From: Andrena cerasifolii
Lineage: Eukaryota > Arthropoda > Insecta > Hymenoptera > Andrenidae
Assembly: GCF_050908995.1 (NCBI RefSeq)
Contig: NC_135128.1
Coordinates: forward strand, 10,817,114 to 10,881,113
Reading direction: 5' to 3'
DNA length: 64,000 nucleotides
Of the stretch, positions 27,857 to 40,099 are shown one piece after another. Below the pieces are notes generated by a model. The model ran no database searches. It saw only the letters and a list, made by a program, of their open reading frames with translations, and was not told the DNA's origin. The position numbers and the translations under genes were made by a program. Numbering within the stretch: position 1 is the stretch's first letter; every line of letters begins with the position of its first letter.

Positions 27857-29334
27857 TAGCAGAGCTGGAAAGGGGGAGGAAAGTTTCCTAATGAACATAC
27901 GAACAAAACCTAATCATCTTATTAAATATATTTAACTTTCTTTGCAGTAACTCTGTGCAAACAAAAGTGAACGATTAACACTGGATAGAGAAATAAATAT
28001 ATCCCCAGCAGTACCTATTGTGAAAAAGATAACGAAGAAGGGTTGTGTGAAAGCGTGCTGAAGCTTATATTAAAACGACCAGTCGCCATCTAGCATATTT
28101 TATAATTAAACACAGAATTCTTAAGCTACCGCTTTCTTGCAACTTGCTTCTTCTACAGTATAGTAAGGCTTTCAAACTGTTACCGACCAGATATCTTCTC
28201 GTTATAATCACGAGCTAATTCTGCAGCCAAAATTGTTAGACCGCTCCTCGTTACGGAATTCGCTCGCAGCTTTCAATTTGCTCTGTGCCGGGATAGATAC
28301 CCCAGCGAAATAACACGCACGCGAGGTAAAAAACGACAGTTCGCATTTTGGGGGATACGGATTTCAATCGATGCGAGTTTTTTTCCTCGCGTTAAATATC
28401 AGCATAGCGAGAAATTTTTTCAGCCTGGTTTCGTTTGCGTTTTGGAGGAATTAGCGATTCCGGTGAATGTGAAAATGATAGTACGCCGATAGTTGATTTA
28501 AATCCAGTGAAACGTTGTAATATTCCACGAATTGTGGCTACAGTTTTTAGAATGCACGTACCACGAAGTTTATTTTGCAATCGAAGGATTTGCTAAATAG
28601 GAAATTTATTTTGCAGTAAATACTGCGAGGTAAAAACTTTTTAATCTGCAGTTTCTTGACCCTCCAAAGAAGCATTAGCATAGATTGTAATGCGATAGGA
28701 TGCGGCAATGTGGGGCTTCATGTGTACGATGACAGGGATATGTGAGGCTTGTCGCGTGTTTGCACGTTAATGCACCAAAGAACGGTGCATCCATTGGAGA
28801 ACTGTTGTGTGTATCTTGGGAATACTCGAAAAGCAAGGCTGCGTTATGCAGAGTGTTTCCGAAACAGGTAGGCGAACTTTAACGGCTTATTCTGCTTACC
28901 TGAAGCTCAAGAATAGTCCTATAAACGTTTCCTTTCCGCCTCAGAATCACTTGTTGTTCTGGGCAAAGATTTGCGACAATGCCACAGATCCATTGCACTC
29001 TCATATCGCAGTAAGAATTCCTTCGATATTTCTAACTGTATTACCAGTAACGGCTCGCCGCTACAGGCAAAATTAGGCAGCTACCTAGGGCGTAAAGTTG
29101 ACAGGGGGCGCAAAATGCCCTTTTCACGTGTGTCATTTTTTAAAATAAAGATTTAAATGAAATATTACCAGTCGCACTGCAAACGTTTTAAGCTGCGAAT
29201 AAAATTCAGAGTAAGGTTATCAAAGAGCTCAAATAAATGTATTATAAATAAAAGGCAGATCTTGGCAAGTTCGCCTAAAAAAGGCTAAAGCCAGATCTGT
29301 GTATCACAGAAAGTGGCAGAACGTTTCGCAACTG
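27857..29334. other. Non-coding stretch with a possible repeat remnant
   Basis: No gene recognised. The segment around 29065-29115 (GGCAGCTACCTAGGGCG and following) has the look of an old interspersed repeat, but I cannot assign it. Confidence 0.4.
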
Positions 29335-29338
29335 TTAA

Positions 29339-30059
29339 GGGGGTATACCCGTTTGAGCCCTCGGAAAATGTATACATTTTGTGGATTTTTTTACAAGTCA
29401 ACGGTTTGATGCAGATTTCCCGTTTTTTTTAACTATGTTTACATAGTATTATGAACTACTTATAAAAAAAGTTTCAGTTAAAAAACTATTGTTTTTCGGA
29501 AGTTACGGATATATGTCCGAAAGTCTCTCGATTTTAGACGGCTAAACGGTGGCCCTAAAAACTCGCGCTACGTTCAACCAATTTACTTCAAATTTTGCAT
29601 GCAGAATCATAATAAGATTCCACATCGTCCAACGAAGGCGATTTTGAAAGTTTTGAAAAATAAAGAAATGGTGAGAGATCAAAGGTAAAGTTAAATTTTT
29701 CTAAGAGAAAAATCCACCTTTTTCCTTTATAAATAATAAACGGGGAATCGAAATAAAAAAAGCCTTCGTTGGACGATGCGGAATCTTATTATGATTCTGC
29801 ATGCAAAATTTGAAGTAAATTGGTTGAACGTAGCGCGAGTTTTTAGGGCCACCGTTTAGCCGTCTAAAATCGAGAGACTTTCGGACATGTATCCGTAACT
29901 TCCGAAAAACAATAGTTTTTTAACTGAAACTTTTTTATAAGTAGTTCATAATACTATGTAAACATAGTTCAAAAACGGGAAATCTGCATCAAACCGTTGA
30001 CTTGTAAAAAAATCCAGAAAATGTATACATTTTCCGAGGGTTCAAACGGGTATACCCCC
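29339..30059. mobile_element. TTAA-flanked palindromic MITE, 721 bp
   Basis: TTAA lies at 29335-29338 and 30060-30063. Left arm 29339-29639 and right arm about 29762-30059 are near-perfect inverted copies (start GGGGGTATACCCGTTTGA) around a loop of about 120 bp. Small differences include a four-base versus two-base run near the CCCGTTTT block. There is no transposase frame. The target and G-rich terminus suggest a piggyBac-type non-autonomous element. Confidence 0.9.
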
Positions 30060-30063
30060 TTAA

Positions 30064-31071
30064 CGCAGCAGAAAATCCTTTATATCACTAATCCCCATCG
30101 AATCTCGAAATTCCTGCAACCAGTGCCGCTCAGTGAAACGTCACAATATTATCACCATCTGAACCACAATCGTCATCGTTTGCAGCCATGTCGGAAACCT
30201 CTCAGACCTCGATAACGCCCCAGCAAAGGGATTATATCCAGCAGCCCGGTCTAGCCAGAAATTCAATAGGACCAATTTTCAAGCTCCTTCTCCCACCCCT
30301 CCTTTGAAAAGTAGCAACATTCTAGTCGCTGGTGCCGAAAGCTCTGCCTCGGAGAGATCCCAGCAGCGATCGCATATTGCATTAGCCATTCAGCTCCCTC
30401 GGAAACGGCCTTCGCAGCGAGTTGTGCGCGATGCCGGGCATAATGAAAATCAGAAGAGCGCAACACGAAAATCGGCTTACCGTTGCTCGTTTTGTGAAAC
30501 GTAAATGGGCTAGAGCTGGACCGTGGAGAGAGAATCCATCTCGCGGCGTGCACAACAGATGCAAATCGACGCGCCGCGCGGAATCCGGGCGGCTTTCACG
30601 AGCGAAAATGGCAAGGAAGGCGACGGGGGAAAGAGGTGATTCGATATTCAGTTACGTTCGCGAAGGGGTGGAAGATGTGAACGAGCGTAAAATGGCGTGT
30701 AGGTGGGTGCGTCGACGACTCGAAGACGATGCCCAGATTAATGCCCGGCCACCGCGCGGATGCTGCGCTCGTCTCTGGGAGATCCAAAGCCGATTACAGG
30801 AGACGCTGCTCTCTCTTTTTGCCCGACAATCCTATTACCAGCGCATTCGCGTAACTTGGTCCGCGCAACTGTTTTAATCTGCGAGGCACGATTGCGTTAA
30901 TGGGCGGTCTCTCATTTAACCAACCCTTCAGTAGTTCGAGCGCGAATTTTTAATTTTCCATCAAATGGGATTACCATTTTCACGCTGCCTTCGCGTTTCA
31001 CGTGGCTCAAGGAGTTGATTGGAATCGATGGGTGCTTTGAGAAACTTCCTGTGAGTTTAAAGAATTTAAGA
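30064..31071. other. Non-coding stretch, nothing recognised
   Basis: A 151-aa plus-strand frame at 30422-30877 is Arg-rich with no domain and overlaps a minus-strand frame. I treat it as chance openness in CpG-rich sequence. Confidence 0.45.
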
Positions 31072-31632
31072 ATATAAGAATTAGTAAACAAATTTAAGAA
31101 TTAGTAAAGAAATTTAAGAATTAGTAAACAAATTTAAGAATTAGTAAAGAAATTTAAGAATTAGTAAACAAATTTAAGAATTAGTAAACAAATTTAAGAA
31201 TTAGTAAAGAAATTTAAGAATTAGTAAACAAATTTAAGAATTAGTAAACAAATTTAAGAATTAGTAAACAAATTTAAGAATTAGTAAACAAATTTAAGAA
31301 TTAGTAAACAAATTTAAGAATTAGTAAACAAATTTAAGAATTAGTAAACAAATTTAAGAATTAGTGAACAAATTTAAGAATTAGTAAAGAAATTTAAGAA
31401 TTAGTAAAGAAATTTAAGAATTAGTAAACAAATTTAAGAATTAGTAAAGAAATTTAAGAATTAGTAAACAAATTTAAGAATTAGTAAACAAATTTAAGAA
31501 TTAGTAAACAAAATTAAGAATTAGTAAAGAAATTTAAGAATTAGTAAAGAAATTTAAGAATTAGTAAACAAATTTAAGAATTAGTAAACAAATTTAAGAA
31601 TTAGTAAACAAATTTAAGATTTAGTAAACAAG
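31072..31632. repeat. 20-bp minisatellite, about 27 copies
   Basis: The unit AATTTAAGAATTAGTAAACA repeats head to tail with almost no indels. One position is dimorphic: most units end AAACA and about eight end AAAGA. Single variants include GTGAACA near 31365 and AAATTAAG near 31510. It is non-coding; TAA stops occur in several frames. Confidence 0.96.
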
Positions 31633-33890
31633 TGACTATTAATCGTTATATATTTTCTAAAGTGGCATGTAAATTTCGTGTATTCAAATTGTTTTCTCTG
31701 TCTTATTTACCCACTTCTTATATAATTTTTAAGAAGATTCTATATCCCCTTTCTTGGTCATGTATTTTCCAAATAATATATACATAATCATAGACTCTAC
31801 AAAAAATAATGTGCAGTATTTTCGAGTGTAAAAGGTGCAACCTTTTTTCTGCGAAGATTCTCTCTGAAAGGGTGACATCAGCCCTCAAAGTTACCCCGTT
31901 TATTCTCCTATTTTTTTTTTTTAATATAATCGCGTCTTTGTTAGTGAGCTTAGATAGCACAGCTATTGTTTACCTTAGCTTAAAGATAGTAAATTAAAAA
32001 GGGACGGTAGCCCACTGCCAAAAACATGACACCGAATATTTCGCAAAGGACGTACAACGAAAAGGCCATTCGCCAGCTGTCACCTCCCATCAAGCCTAAC
32101 AACTAGAGTGTGTACCTGTTAAGAGAAAGCATCCAGCAGGGATACATAAAAGAGAGGTGTCAGCTGGTGACAGGCCGCGAAGAGCCGCGAGGCAAATGGA
32201 GGTGTAACAACGAGAGATTACAAACGGCCATCGATACATATCGAGCGGCTGGTTTAGCGGGAGCGAGGGAGGCAGCGGGGCCTGGAGTAATCCACAAAAG
32301 CACCGGAGCGTTACGGGCAGGAAAAATGGTCGGGCAGAAAAGTTGGGATGATCGCGAGTTCACCGAGCGCAAACAAATTGGAGCCCTGGCAAGTGGAATT
32401 TCATCGTCGGTGAGATACAGTGATAAAAGGCTACGACCGTTTCGCGGAAAGCCAATTTTCGACTCTCGATATCGGTGAGCAGGATGGAAAAGAAGTAGCC
32501 AATGGGAGGGATCGAAGGGGGTGCCGGCACATTTGCGCGCAACTATTCGCCCAGCGTGTTATCCGCGTTCTCACCGCGTATTAAACCAATTCGACCGTGA
32601 AATGCATCCTCGCAGATTTAATTTGCGATACTGTGTCCACGCGGGGCGACAGGCCCGGTTAGCTCCACTATTTTGTCCATTATTTTCCTGCTCCTGTTTG
32701 CCCCCGGGCTCAGCCACAATGTGGGCGAACGGGACACCGAAAACGGCGGGGATTATTTTTTTGCTGTTTGCTTTGCGTTCTGCTGGAAACTAAAACGCAA
32801 GCACACACATGGGGATGCAGTGCACTGTTGCCTGAACCCGCCGGACGTCAAAGCTGACGAGTTTAACATCGTTAGCTAATGAATGAAGCGTGACTCTGCG
32901 TGACAGTGGCAGTTTGCAATGAAGATGTAAATTATTGCAAATGGAGCGTGAACTTTTTCACCTTTCCTCCATGGTACTTACCTGTTTCTTTATCGCATAA
33001 AGCGTTTAATTAAATGAGTTGTGCCATCGATTGTTCTCATTGAACATCTTGACCAAGGTTGTAGTTGTTTCAAGATGACGTCTATAGTTGCTCGACCCAG
33101 CAGAATAACTACCCTAATCTCCCGTTGTAATTGTCCAGGCTTCGCGTTTAATCATTGCGCGGTATCCTGATCGATGTTCGGCGATGCAGAAAGATCATGT
33201 AGCGGCCCGTGCTGCTAGGTAATGGAGGAACTGGTTCAAATTGTGCATCGTTGATAATTATGTTGCCAGCCGGAGCTGTTGCAGCCGTTGTGTTTCGAGA
33301 TGCAACGCCGATTGCGCGGCTGCGGCGCAGCGGAATTCCTGCATTTACGAAGGCCGTTGCGACCCGAGGATCTGATTCCCTGGTTTTACTTCCGAGTCGA
33401 GCTGGGTGGTCCGCACTAGTGGCTTGTAAGAATCACTCCCGATCGCCACTAACGATTCCTTTCAACAGAGATCCTCTCTTTCCCTAATCGAATCGACTGG
33501 CATTGTCCAATCCTCGAGTATCATAATCTGGCGAGAGATTTACGGTCCTTATTCATCTTCGGATGGAAAATCCTGCCATTTGAATTTTATTGCAACATTG
33601 TCGGCCCCTCTGGACCCTCGCGAACCGTTCGCGCGCTTTGTCGCGATGATTTAACGTTCGAATTCCGATTATTGGAATTTATGGTCGAGTGGAGTGAGTT
33701 ATTGAGATGATTAAAGTCGGTGACAATAGATCTCGCGGAGGAATTTTATCGAGGGGGAAGAAACGTGTCTGCTGAACGAGGATTGACTTTCCAGTGTACA
33801 GTGTTGTTGGGTTCGTGGCGTAGGATTCTAAGGGAAGTTGTAAATACACTCTACAGAAAGGAAAATCCCGCAATTCTGTTCTGAAAAGCT
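31633..33890. other. Non-coding stretch, nothing recognised
   Basis: No gene recognised. Open frames of about 60-122 aa (for example 32110-32478 on plus) have no domains. A poly-T tract lies near 31910-31921. Confidence 0.45.
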
Positions 33891-34256
33891 TCCTATTATA
33901 TTCTTCGTTCTGAGATGTTTGATTGTGAAATATTTACTCGACAGATTTGGAGAATTGATCAAGCTTAAAGTGTCTTATGTTTAAAAGGAACACTTGGATC
34001 ATTTTGAAGTATTAATTCCTGAAACTTAATTTTAAAAATTCATTCTAAAGGTTCTGGGTTAGGGTTAGGGTTAGGTCTGGGTTAGGTTTGGGTCCTATTA
34101 TATTCTTCGTTCTGAGATGTTTGATTGTGAAATATTTACTCGACCGATTTGGAGAATTGATCTAGCTTAAAGTGTCTTATGTTTAAATGGAACACTTGGA
34201 TCATTTTAAAGTATTAATTCCTGAAACTTCATTTTAAAAATTCATTCTAAAGGTTC
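33891..34256. repeat. 164-bp direct duplication around the telomere-like filler
   Basis: Copy 1 (33891-34054) and copy 2 (34093-34256) both begin TCCTATTATATTCTTCGTTC and end CATTCTAAAGGTTC, with only a few substitutions (for example ACAGAT versus ACCGAT, and AAAAGG versus AAATGG). The 38-bp spacer is the telomere-like filler. The structure suggests a staggered double-strand break that was filled, duplicated and captured telomeric sequence. Confidence 0.9.
34055..34092 (+). repeat. Interstitial telomere-like filler
   Basis: A 38-bp stretch reads TGGG followed by TTAGGG, TTAGGG, TTAGGTCTGGG and TTAGGTTTGGG. All units are TTAGG-derived and G-rich on the plus strand. It sits exactly at the junction between two copies of a 164-bp segment. 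The sequence resembles telomerase-type repeats with longer insect variants. Confidence 0.75.
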
Positions 34257-36794
34257 ATATGCAAAGTGTTAGAAACAATTCTCTTCGGATTATTAAAATG
34301 CACAATACGTCTCTCCCAGTTTTCGAGTTCACTGGCGTCCATAATACGACAGGCTATCTCTCCGAAGCAGCAGTTTCTCTGAAAATTATCGAAATTCCAC
34401 GCAAAATTCGTCTGCCAGCCGCAGAACATTTCGCTACTGGCTGTCGAATCGATACCTCGCAGTCCATTTTCCCCATTATCTGTTCGCGTGTCCAGTTATA
34501 TAATCCCTGACGCGATAGGACGATCGTGGCATGCTAGGAGCAATCTTGAAGTTCACTTCCTGCAGTAGCAGCTCAAAGATCATCGATGATCGCCCTCCAT
34601 CGCCCTTTTGCGAGTGTTAACAAAACAAATATCGCAATTAAATCTTCATTTATCGTTCCTCTTTGCACAAACACTGTCCTACAGCTACTTGCGCAGCTAA
34701 GCTTAAATTGACTAAACATCGAAGCACAACTTTTGATGTACAACAAGTTGGCTTGCTGTAAACAGTCGGGTCAAAGAGAAATAATCTTCAAGGGGCAACG
34801 TTTACAAAGTACGTAGAAGGAAGAAAACGTAGCGAGGCAATTTGAGAGATATTTTCTTTCCACTCTGTTTATACTAGTAGCACAAGGGACGTGGCAAGAA
34901 TATTTCTTTAACCCTGGACGAGAAATATTTTCGATCTTCAGAACTAATAGTCCGGGAAATGAATTTTCACGTCTGAAGTTCCGCTCTCTCATCCAAGCAA
35001 TCGCCAGGTTGCATTCTCCTTCGGAATCGCGGCGCGGCGCGAAATCTGAGAGCGCAATTAAAAACGAGGATTACCAATCTACCCGGACAAGGCCTGATCC
35101 CATCCTCGTTAAATTTATCGGCATTATTCCGGGACGAAATTCGAATTAGTGTTGACTTTATTAGTCGCTGCGACCCGGTTAATATTTACCTATGCATTTA
35201 TGGCGAAGACCGAAGAGAAGCGCGCGAATTAACCGCGCGTTCCAATTAAAACGTAATCCGGAGTGCTTTCGTAAAACTTCAGCAAATCAGCGAAAGCTCG
35301 GGGCAAATTTTTCGCCATGAAATTTGCCTCTTAAAGCAGCGCTGCCATTCAATAACGAGTGTACACTGTGCCGCAATTAAAGCGTACTAACCGCTTAACA
35401 GAAAACCCATTCCGCGCGCTCGAAGCCTCGTAAATACTTGAAGCAGCTGTTCCGCGAGCTTTCCAAAGCATCGCCCTGAAAAATTCATCCAAATCCGAGG
35501 GGATCCATTCACTTCCCTTCGAATCCTTGATTTTCGCTCGAGAGCAGTTCGCCGTGGTCGTCTACCGGCGAGTATTAAAATCTTTTAACCCGAGGGTCAG
35601 CAGTCTTAATCTGCAGCGCTCCACGGAGCTGCTGAAAGATTGTTTCGTAGCGGTGCCTTTGAATGATTTACTCGGCCGGGGCAGATATAGGCGAGAAGAC
35701 AGGGATAAGGGATACTGAACGTTTCTCGATGAGAGGGCGCTTTTCGAGGCATTCGGGGTCAGAGAACAAAGGCGATTACCTCGAAAGGGGATACCATTAT
35801 CGAAGTAAGGTAGGAGCCCTCATTTTATCATCTCGAGCACGGTTATTCTCCGTTCTAATCGTCTTCCTTCTCCTTCCATTCCCTGGCCTCTTTCTCGCTT
35901 TCATTTCGTCGATATTTCTTCGCGGAGGAAATCTGATCCGTGGAATTCGGCGAGCTCGTCTCCCTTAAAAAGGTCGCTGGGAAATGGGCAGGGGGGGAGG
36001 AAAGAATTACCGGGGGCGCTGAAACAAATTACGCCGAATTTTTTTCGAGTTTACGCCCTTTGAGGTTGTTAGTCACGGTACGAGTATTTCCAGGTCGGGC
36101 GTCTTTCTCCCGCGCTCCTCGCACAGCCGCCTCGTCCTGGATTTCGAATGTTCGAGGGGGAAAATTAAAATCTCACTGTTTACACTCCTCTATCTTTTTC
36201 GGCCGTCTGGAAACCGTGCTCGCGTTAATGGCACGGGGGACGAGTTTGTTGAGATTTTCAGAGCACGCAGGTTTTCAGCCCGAAACGTTGCCGGAACATT
36301 CTGATTGCGAGGTGCGGGTGGGATTGCACACGTTTGGACAGGGCTTTGCATAGGGTATCAGCTCGGAATTAAGCTGGGAACACTCAAGCTCCTTTTATAC
36401 GTACAACGTAGCATTCTCGACGTTTCTAATGCGCCCTTGGAGAAATTAAATATTGAACGATTGCTGCTCGTTGCAAGTTGTTTAAAAACTTGATACGGTT
36501 GATCATGTCGAATAGCAGAAAACAGGGGTTAAGCTTCGTAGTTTCGTCACTTTTCCCTCCTGATTTGCTCCAACATAGAATCGAGGAAATTCTATATTTC
36601 GGCTGAAAATACAGCGAAAATTGGGAATTCTTTCTGAAGAACCTAGCGATTCGATTCATCTGAAATCTGGACGAGGTTTTTATGCATCTTTATAAAAATG
36701 AGTTATGCATGATTCACGCAAAACGCCAGACATTATAGCCTTATAGTTTTTGTTAAATAAATTCCCGAAGTTGGCGTTGAAAAACGAGCAGTTA
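34257..36794. other. Non-coding stretch, nothing recognised
   Basis: Open frames of 101 and 137 aa at 35663-36353 on plus are low-complexity or Arg-rich and carry no domain. No repeat was seen. The block 34990-35500 is CpG-rich. Confidence 0.45.
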
Positions 36795-36812
36795 CGCTAG
36801 AGTACCCCCTTA
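36795..36812. repeat. Solo TTAA element terminus
   Basis: The sequence GAGTACCCCCTTAA, read on the minus strand, is TTAAGGGGGTACTC. This matches the first bases of the TTAA element that starts at 29335. No partner end was found within about 300 bp on the left, so it may be a truncated or half element, or a coincidence. Confidence 0.35.
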
Positions 36813-37811
36813 ACGAAGTTCCCATTAATTAGGTATAAGATCGCCAACCATACAAAAGAAGGAACCTAATGCAGCTTGCGAATCCTGCAAAAGACGAAGC
36901 TCTTGCTTCTTCCGAAGATCCACGTCCCCAATCTCTGTCTCCACTTACATCCACAGCTTCATTGATCGATTAATTGATTTTCCTCGGCGCGGTTATACCA
37001 CAATTCAACGTTCTGCTACCAGGCCCGACCAAATCGATCCCGCCAACCTGATAAAGTTAATGTCTCGTGAACAATTAAGCGAATGCGTGTATCCAAGTGA
37101 AAAGGAGCCTTACCCGTTCGAGTAACCCGACCCTTCTTAAGCCAGCTTAACATTTTAACGGTCCGAATCGCGCGCTGGTCCCGTTCCGCTGGCTAGAAAC
37201 TTTTATTGAAAAACTTCCCCGCTCGGGCACATTTATTCTCACGTCGGTGCGTCTGGAGCATGTTCACGGGACTAAATTAAATTTCCCTCGACCGCTGGCA
37301 GGCGAAGCATACACCTCGCGGAGTCGTAACAGTCTCAGGGCGTCCCGAAGCCCGGGTACACACGGGTGGAATGGTGACAGGATTTTATATCGGTAGCCGA
37401 ATCGATGCAAATAGTCGCGGAACAGCCGCCACTTCCTTGGGAATTGCGATCCTCTCGAAGCCCGGATCCTCGAACCGCACGACGGTCGTATAAACGCCCG
37501 TAGAAGCCCGCGATATGGTGTCCAATAAAATCTCGAGATATCTGCATGACCGTCGAATACTCGTGAAGACCGGGGCTGGCGGCGAGGGGTGAAATACCCG
37601 TAACACCTGTTACTGCCGGCATTTCGTAGCGCTTGGTACTAGCAACTGCGAGCCAGCAAATTTGGATATTCGTCATCGCGGCTGAAACTTCAGTTTATGG
37701 CTCGGCTGTGGAGAGTTCGTTGAATTCGGTTTACTTGCCTGTAGAAGCTCGGAGCTTCTGTAAAATCGGATATTCCTCATCTATATGTCTTTGCTTAGGT
37801 TTGCATACTAA

Positions 37812-38235
37812 CAAGGGAAGATCCCGAACCCGAAAATTCCAAAAATTCTGAAGCTCTGTAGGGAATTTCCTTCTGATTACAACGCAATTTTTCTTTGCTG
37901 CCCAAATTCGCTCGAAGGGGGTGAAATTAACCCCTGAAAAATCGGTTATTTTCCGATTTTGTGTTATAATTCGCGAACTGTAAGAGATAGAGAGAAAGTT
38001 TCGAGACAAAATTAACTTCATTCAATTAGATCTATCATTTGGCGAACAAATTATTTTAGAGTTCACGAGTTATGACACAAAATCGGGAAATAGCCCATTT
38101 TTCAGGGGTTAATTTCACCCCCTTCGAGTGAATTTGGGCAGCAAACGAAAATTTCGTTGTAATCAGGAGGAAATCGCCTGTATATTCACAAAGTTTCAGG
38201 ATTTTTTGAATTTTCGGGTTCGGGATCTACCCTTG
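37812..38235. mobile_element. Palindromic MITE with TAA target duplication (PIF/Harbinger-like)
   Basis: A 424-bp element begins CAAGGGAAGATCCCGAACCC and ends with its inverted copy (one mismatch in the first bases). TAA lies at 37809-37811 and 38236-38238. Inner blocks (CGAAGGGGGTGAAATTAACC, AATCGG, TTGGGCAGCAAA) also recur inverted. A 3-bp TWA target is characteristic of PIF/Harbinger elements. It is non-coding. Confidence 0.75.
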
Positions 38236-38238
38236 TAA

Positions 38239-40095
38239 GCGTGATTCCATGATAAGACTATTATGGAATTATCGAAATTGATGGCGAATGTCATAAATAC
38301 ATTTCATGTATATTTTAGTACACTTGTTGAGGAGTTGTATGAGTCTCATGATCCTCATCAAATTTTTACATCCCCTGGAGTAATCACCAGCGCGGAATCA
38401 CCGAGATTAAGTAGCCACTTGTGCTGAGCTCCAGGCACGATATTTCAGGAGGAATTAATATTTGTAGGTGGAATGCAGTTGTCAGCTGTTCAGATAGCTC
38501 AGTATTTGCATGTCTGCGCGGGACGTAGCGCAGCGTCGTTAATATCGCTAATTGTATCGAAGTTAATTGCTCTGGCGAATTCGCGGCTGCATTGCTTGTA
38601 ATCGACACAATTAGCGACAAATCCGTTTGATGTTTTTCCCATTTCACTTCGAATACCTGGCTTAAAGAGGGACTCTGTTAAGATCGCAATTAAGATAGGC
38701 TCCCTGTTGAGTAGTTGCTTTCTGTTCTATGTGTCGTTCTACAGTGTGTTGTATTTTCTGAAAATTCCAACTGCAAGTTCATTTTGCTTATTTGTCTTTA
38801 TAGCGTACCACGTGAATCTTCATTCCTCGTGTTCTCACGATTTCATGATAATTTATACGCCTCTAAATTGCCTATACACAAGGATCTATGAAATTTATTC
38901 CCGAGTACCGAGTCATCCAGTGAAGGCATGCACGTTCCTCGCACCATTGACAATAAAATTCATCTTTATTTAAAAGATATCACATTTATGTGACTGTCAG
39001 CTTCTGGAACGCTTCGGAGTCTGAAATACGAATGTCGATATCTGTAGCGCAATATAGACAGGGAGATCCATTTTTATTTGCACGGTGTCATACAAATTAC
39101 ACGCTCCACGCAGAATAGTAGTATCGCAGGCTTTCGATAGAGATGTTAAGGCTGCGTGATTGATACGATCACGCGCAGACTGTTGCATTATTTATGCCGC
39201 ACGGTGTCGATATGTTTACCGCGTTGTCGCTTGCGAAGCGGAAGAAGCACAATCCTAAGGGGCGTTAATTAAAGTTTGGACTTCGTCGAACGGCGAACTA
39301 ATAATCGTCGATGTAGATCCGCCCGTAACGCAAACTCAGTTTCGTTCCGCGCTACGTTTAATTGCGCACGTCTGTCGACTCGTGTCAACGTTTATTCGGG
39401 CTTGTCGCCGGAGCAATTTCAATTCATGAATCGCCGGCTGGAATCATTCGAAAGGCTCGTAAAATTCAACGACGAGCCGCGGGGGCGATTAATCGCCGGG
39501 ATCGACGTGTCGCGATTTGCGGAATTAACAGCGTTAGGTCGTCCGTGGAATTCGTCGAGTGGGGTAATTATATCGATATTTGTCGGCGCAGTTGTACTCC
39601 GTTGAAATTAATGATTCCGACGGGCAATCGGGCGGACAGTCTCCCTAGAAATTGAAACAGTCCCACTTCGGAATCTCAGTTACCACCGGAGACAATGCTG
39701 ATAATTTTCAAACTCCGGAGCATGGAAACTTTGAATGCCACAAAAATCACCAGTCAAACATACTACGTCGAGTAGACCGCAGTAACTATTACGTTTACAA
39801 CGAAAGTTCTTGTGCGAAAATGTTACTTACTTCTCTGACATTATTGAGTCACAACGAGACGCTTGAAAGTGCCAAGTTACCATCAGTATTACTTTAAAAA
39901 AGGTCAGATTAAAGATTAAAAGAGGGAATGCAAAGGGAATATTTCTATTACAATTTTAAATCAGTTAGGAAAATTTACTTTAGGGTATCGAAAAGTTATT
40001 TTGTTCACTATACATGTCTGTTGCTTATCTATACTGCTAGAACACGGATGTATGTATTCAAAATGTCATTTTTCATCATACATTCAAAATTTGTG
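38239..40095. other. Non-coding stretch, nothing recognised
   Basis: No gene or repeat recognised. Overlapping plus-strand frames of 109 and 97 aa at 39276-39655 sit in CpG-rich DNA and carry no recognisable domain. Confidence 0.45.
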
Positions 40096-40099
40096 TTAA

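Noticed and set aside
28849..29150. Possible old interspersed repeat (AGAGTGTTTCCGAAACAGG and GGCAGCTACCTAGGGCG segments)
   Set aside because: They resemble ends of known insect repeats only loosely, and no partner terminus was found.
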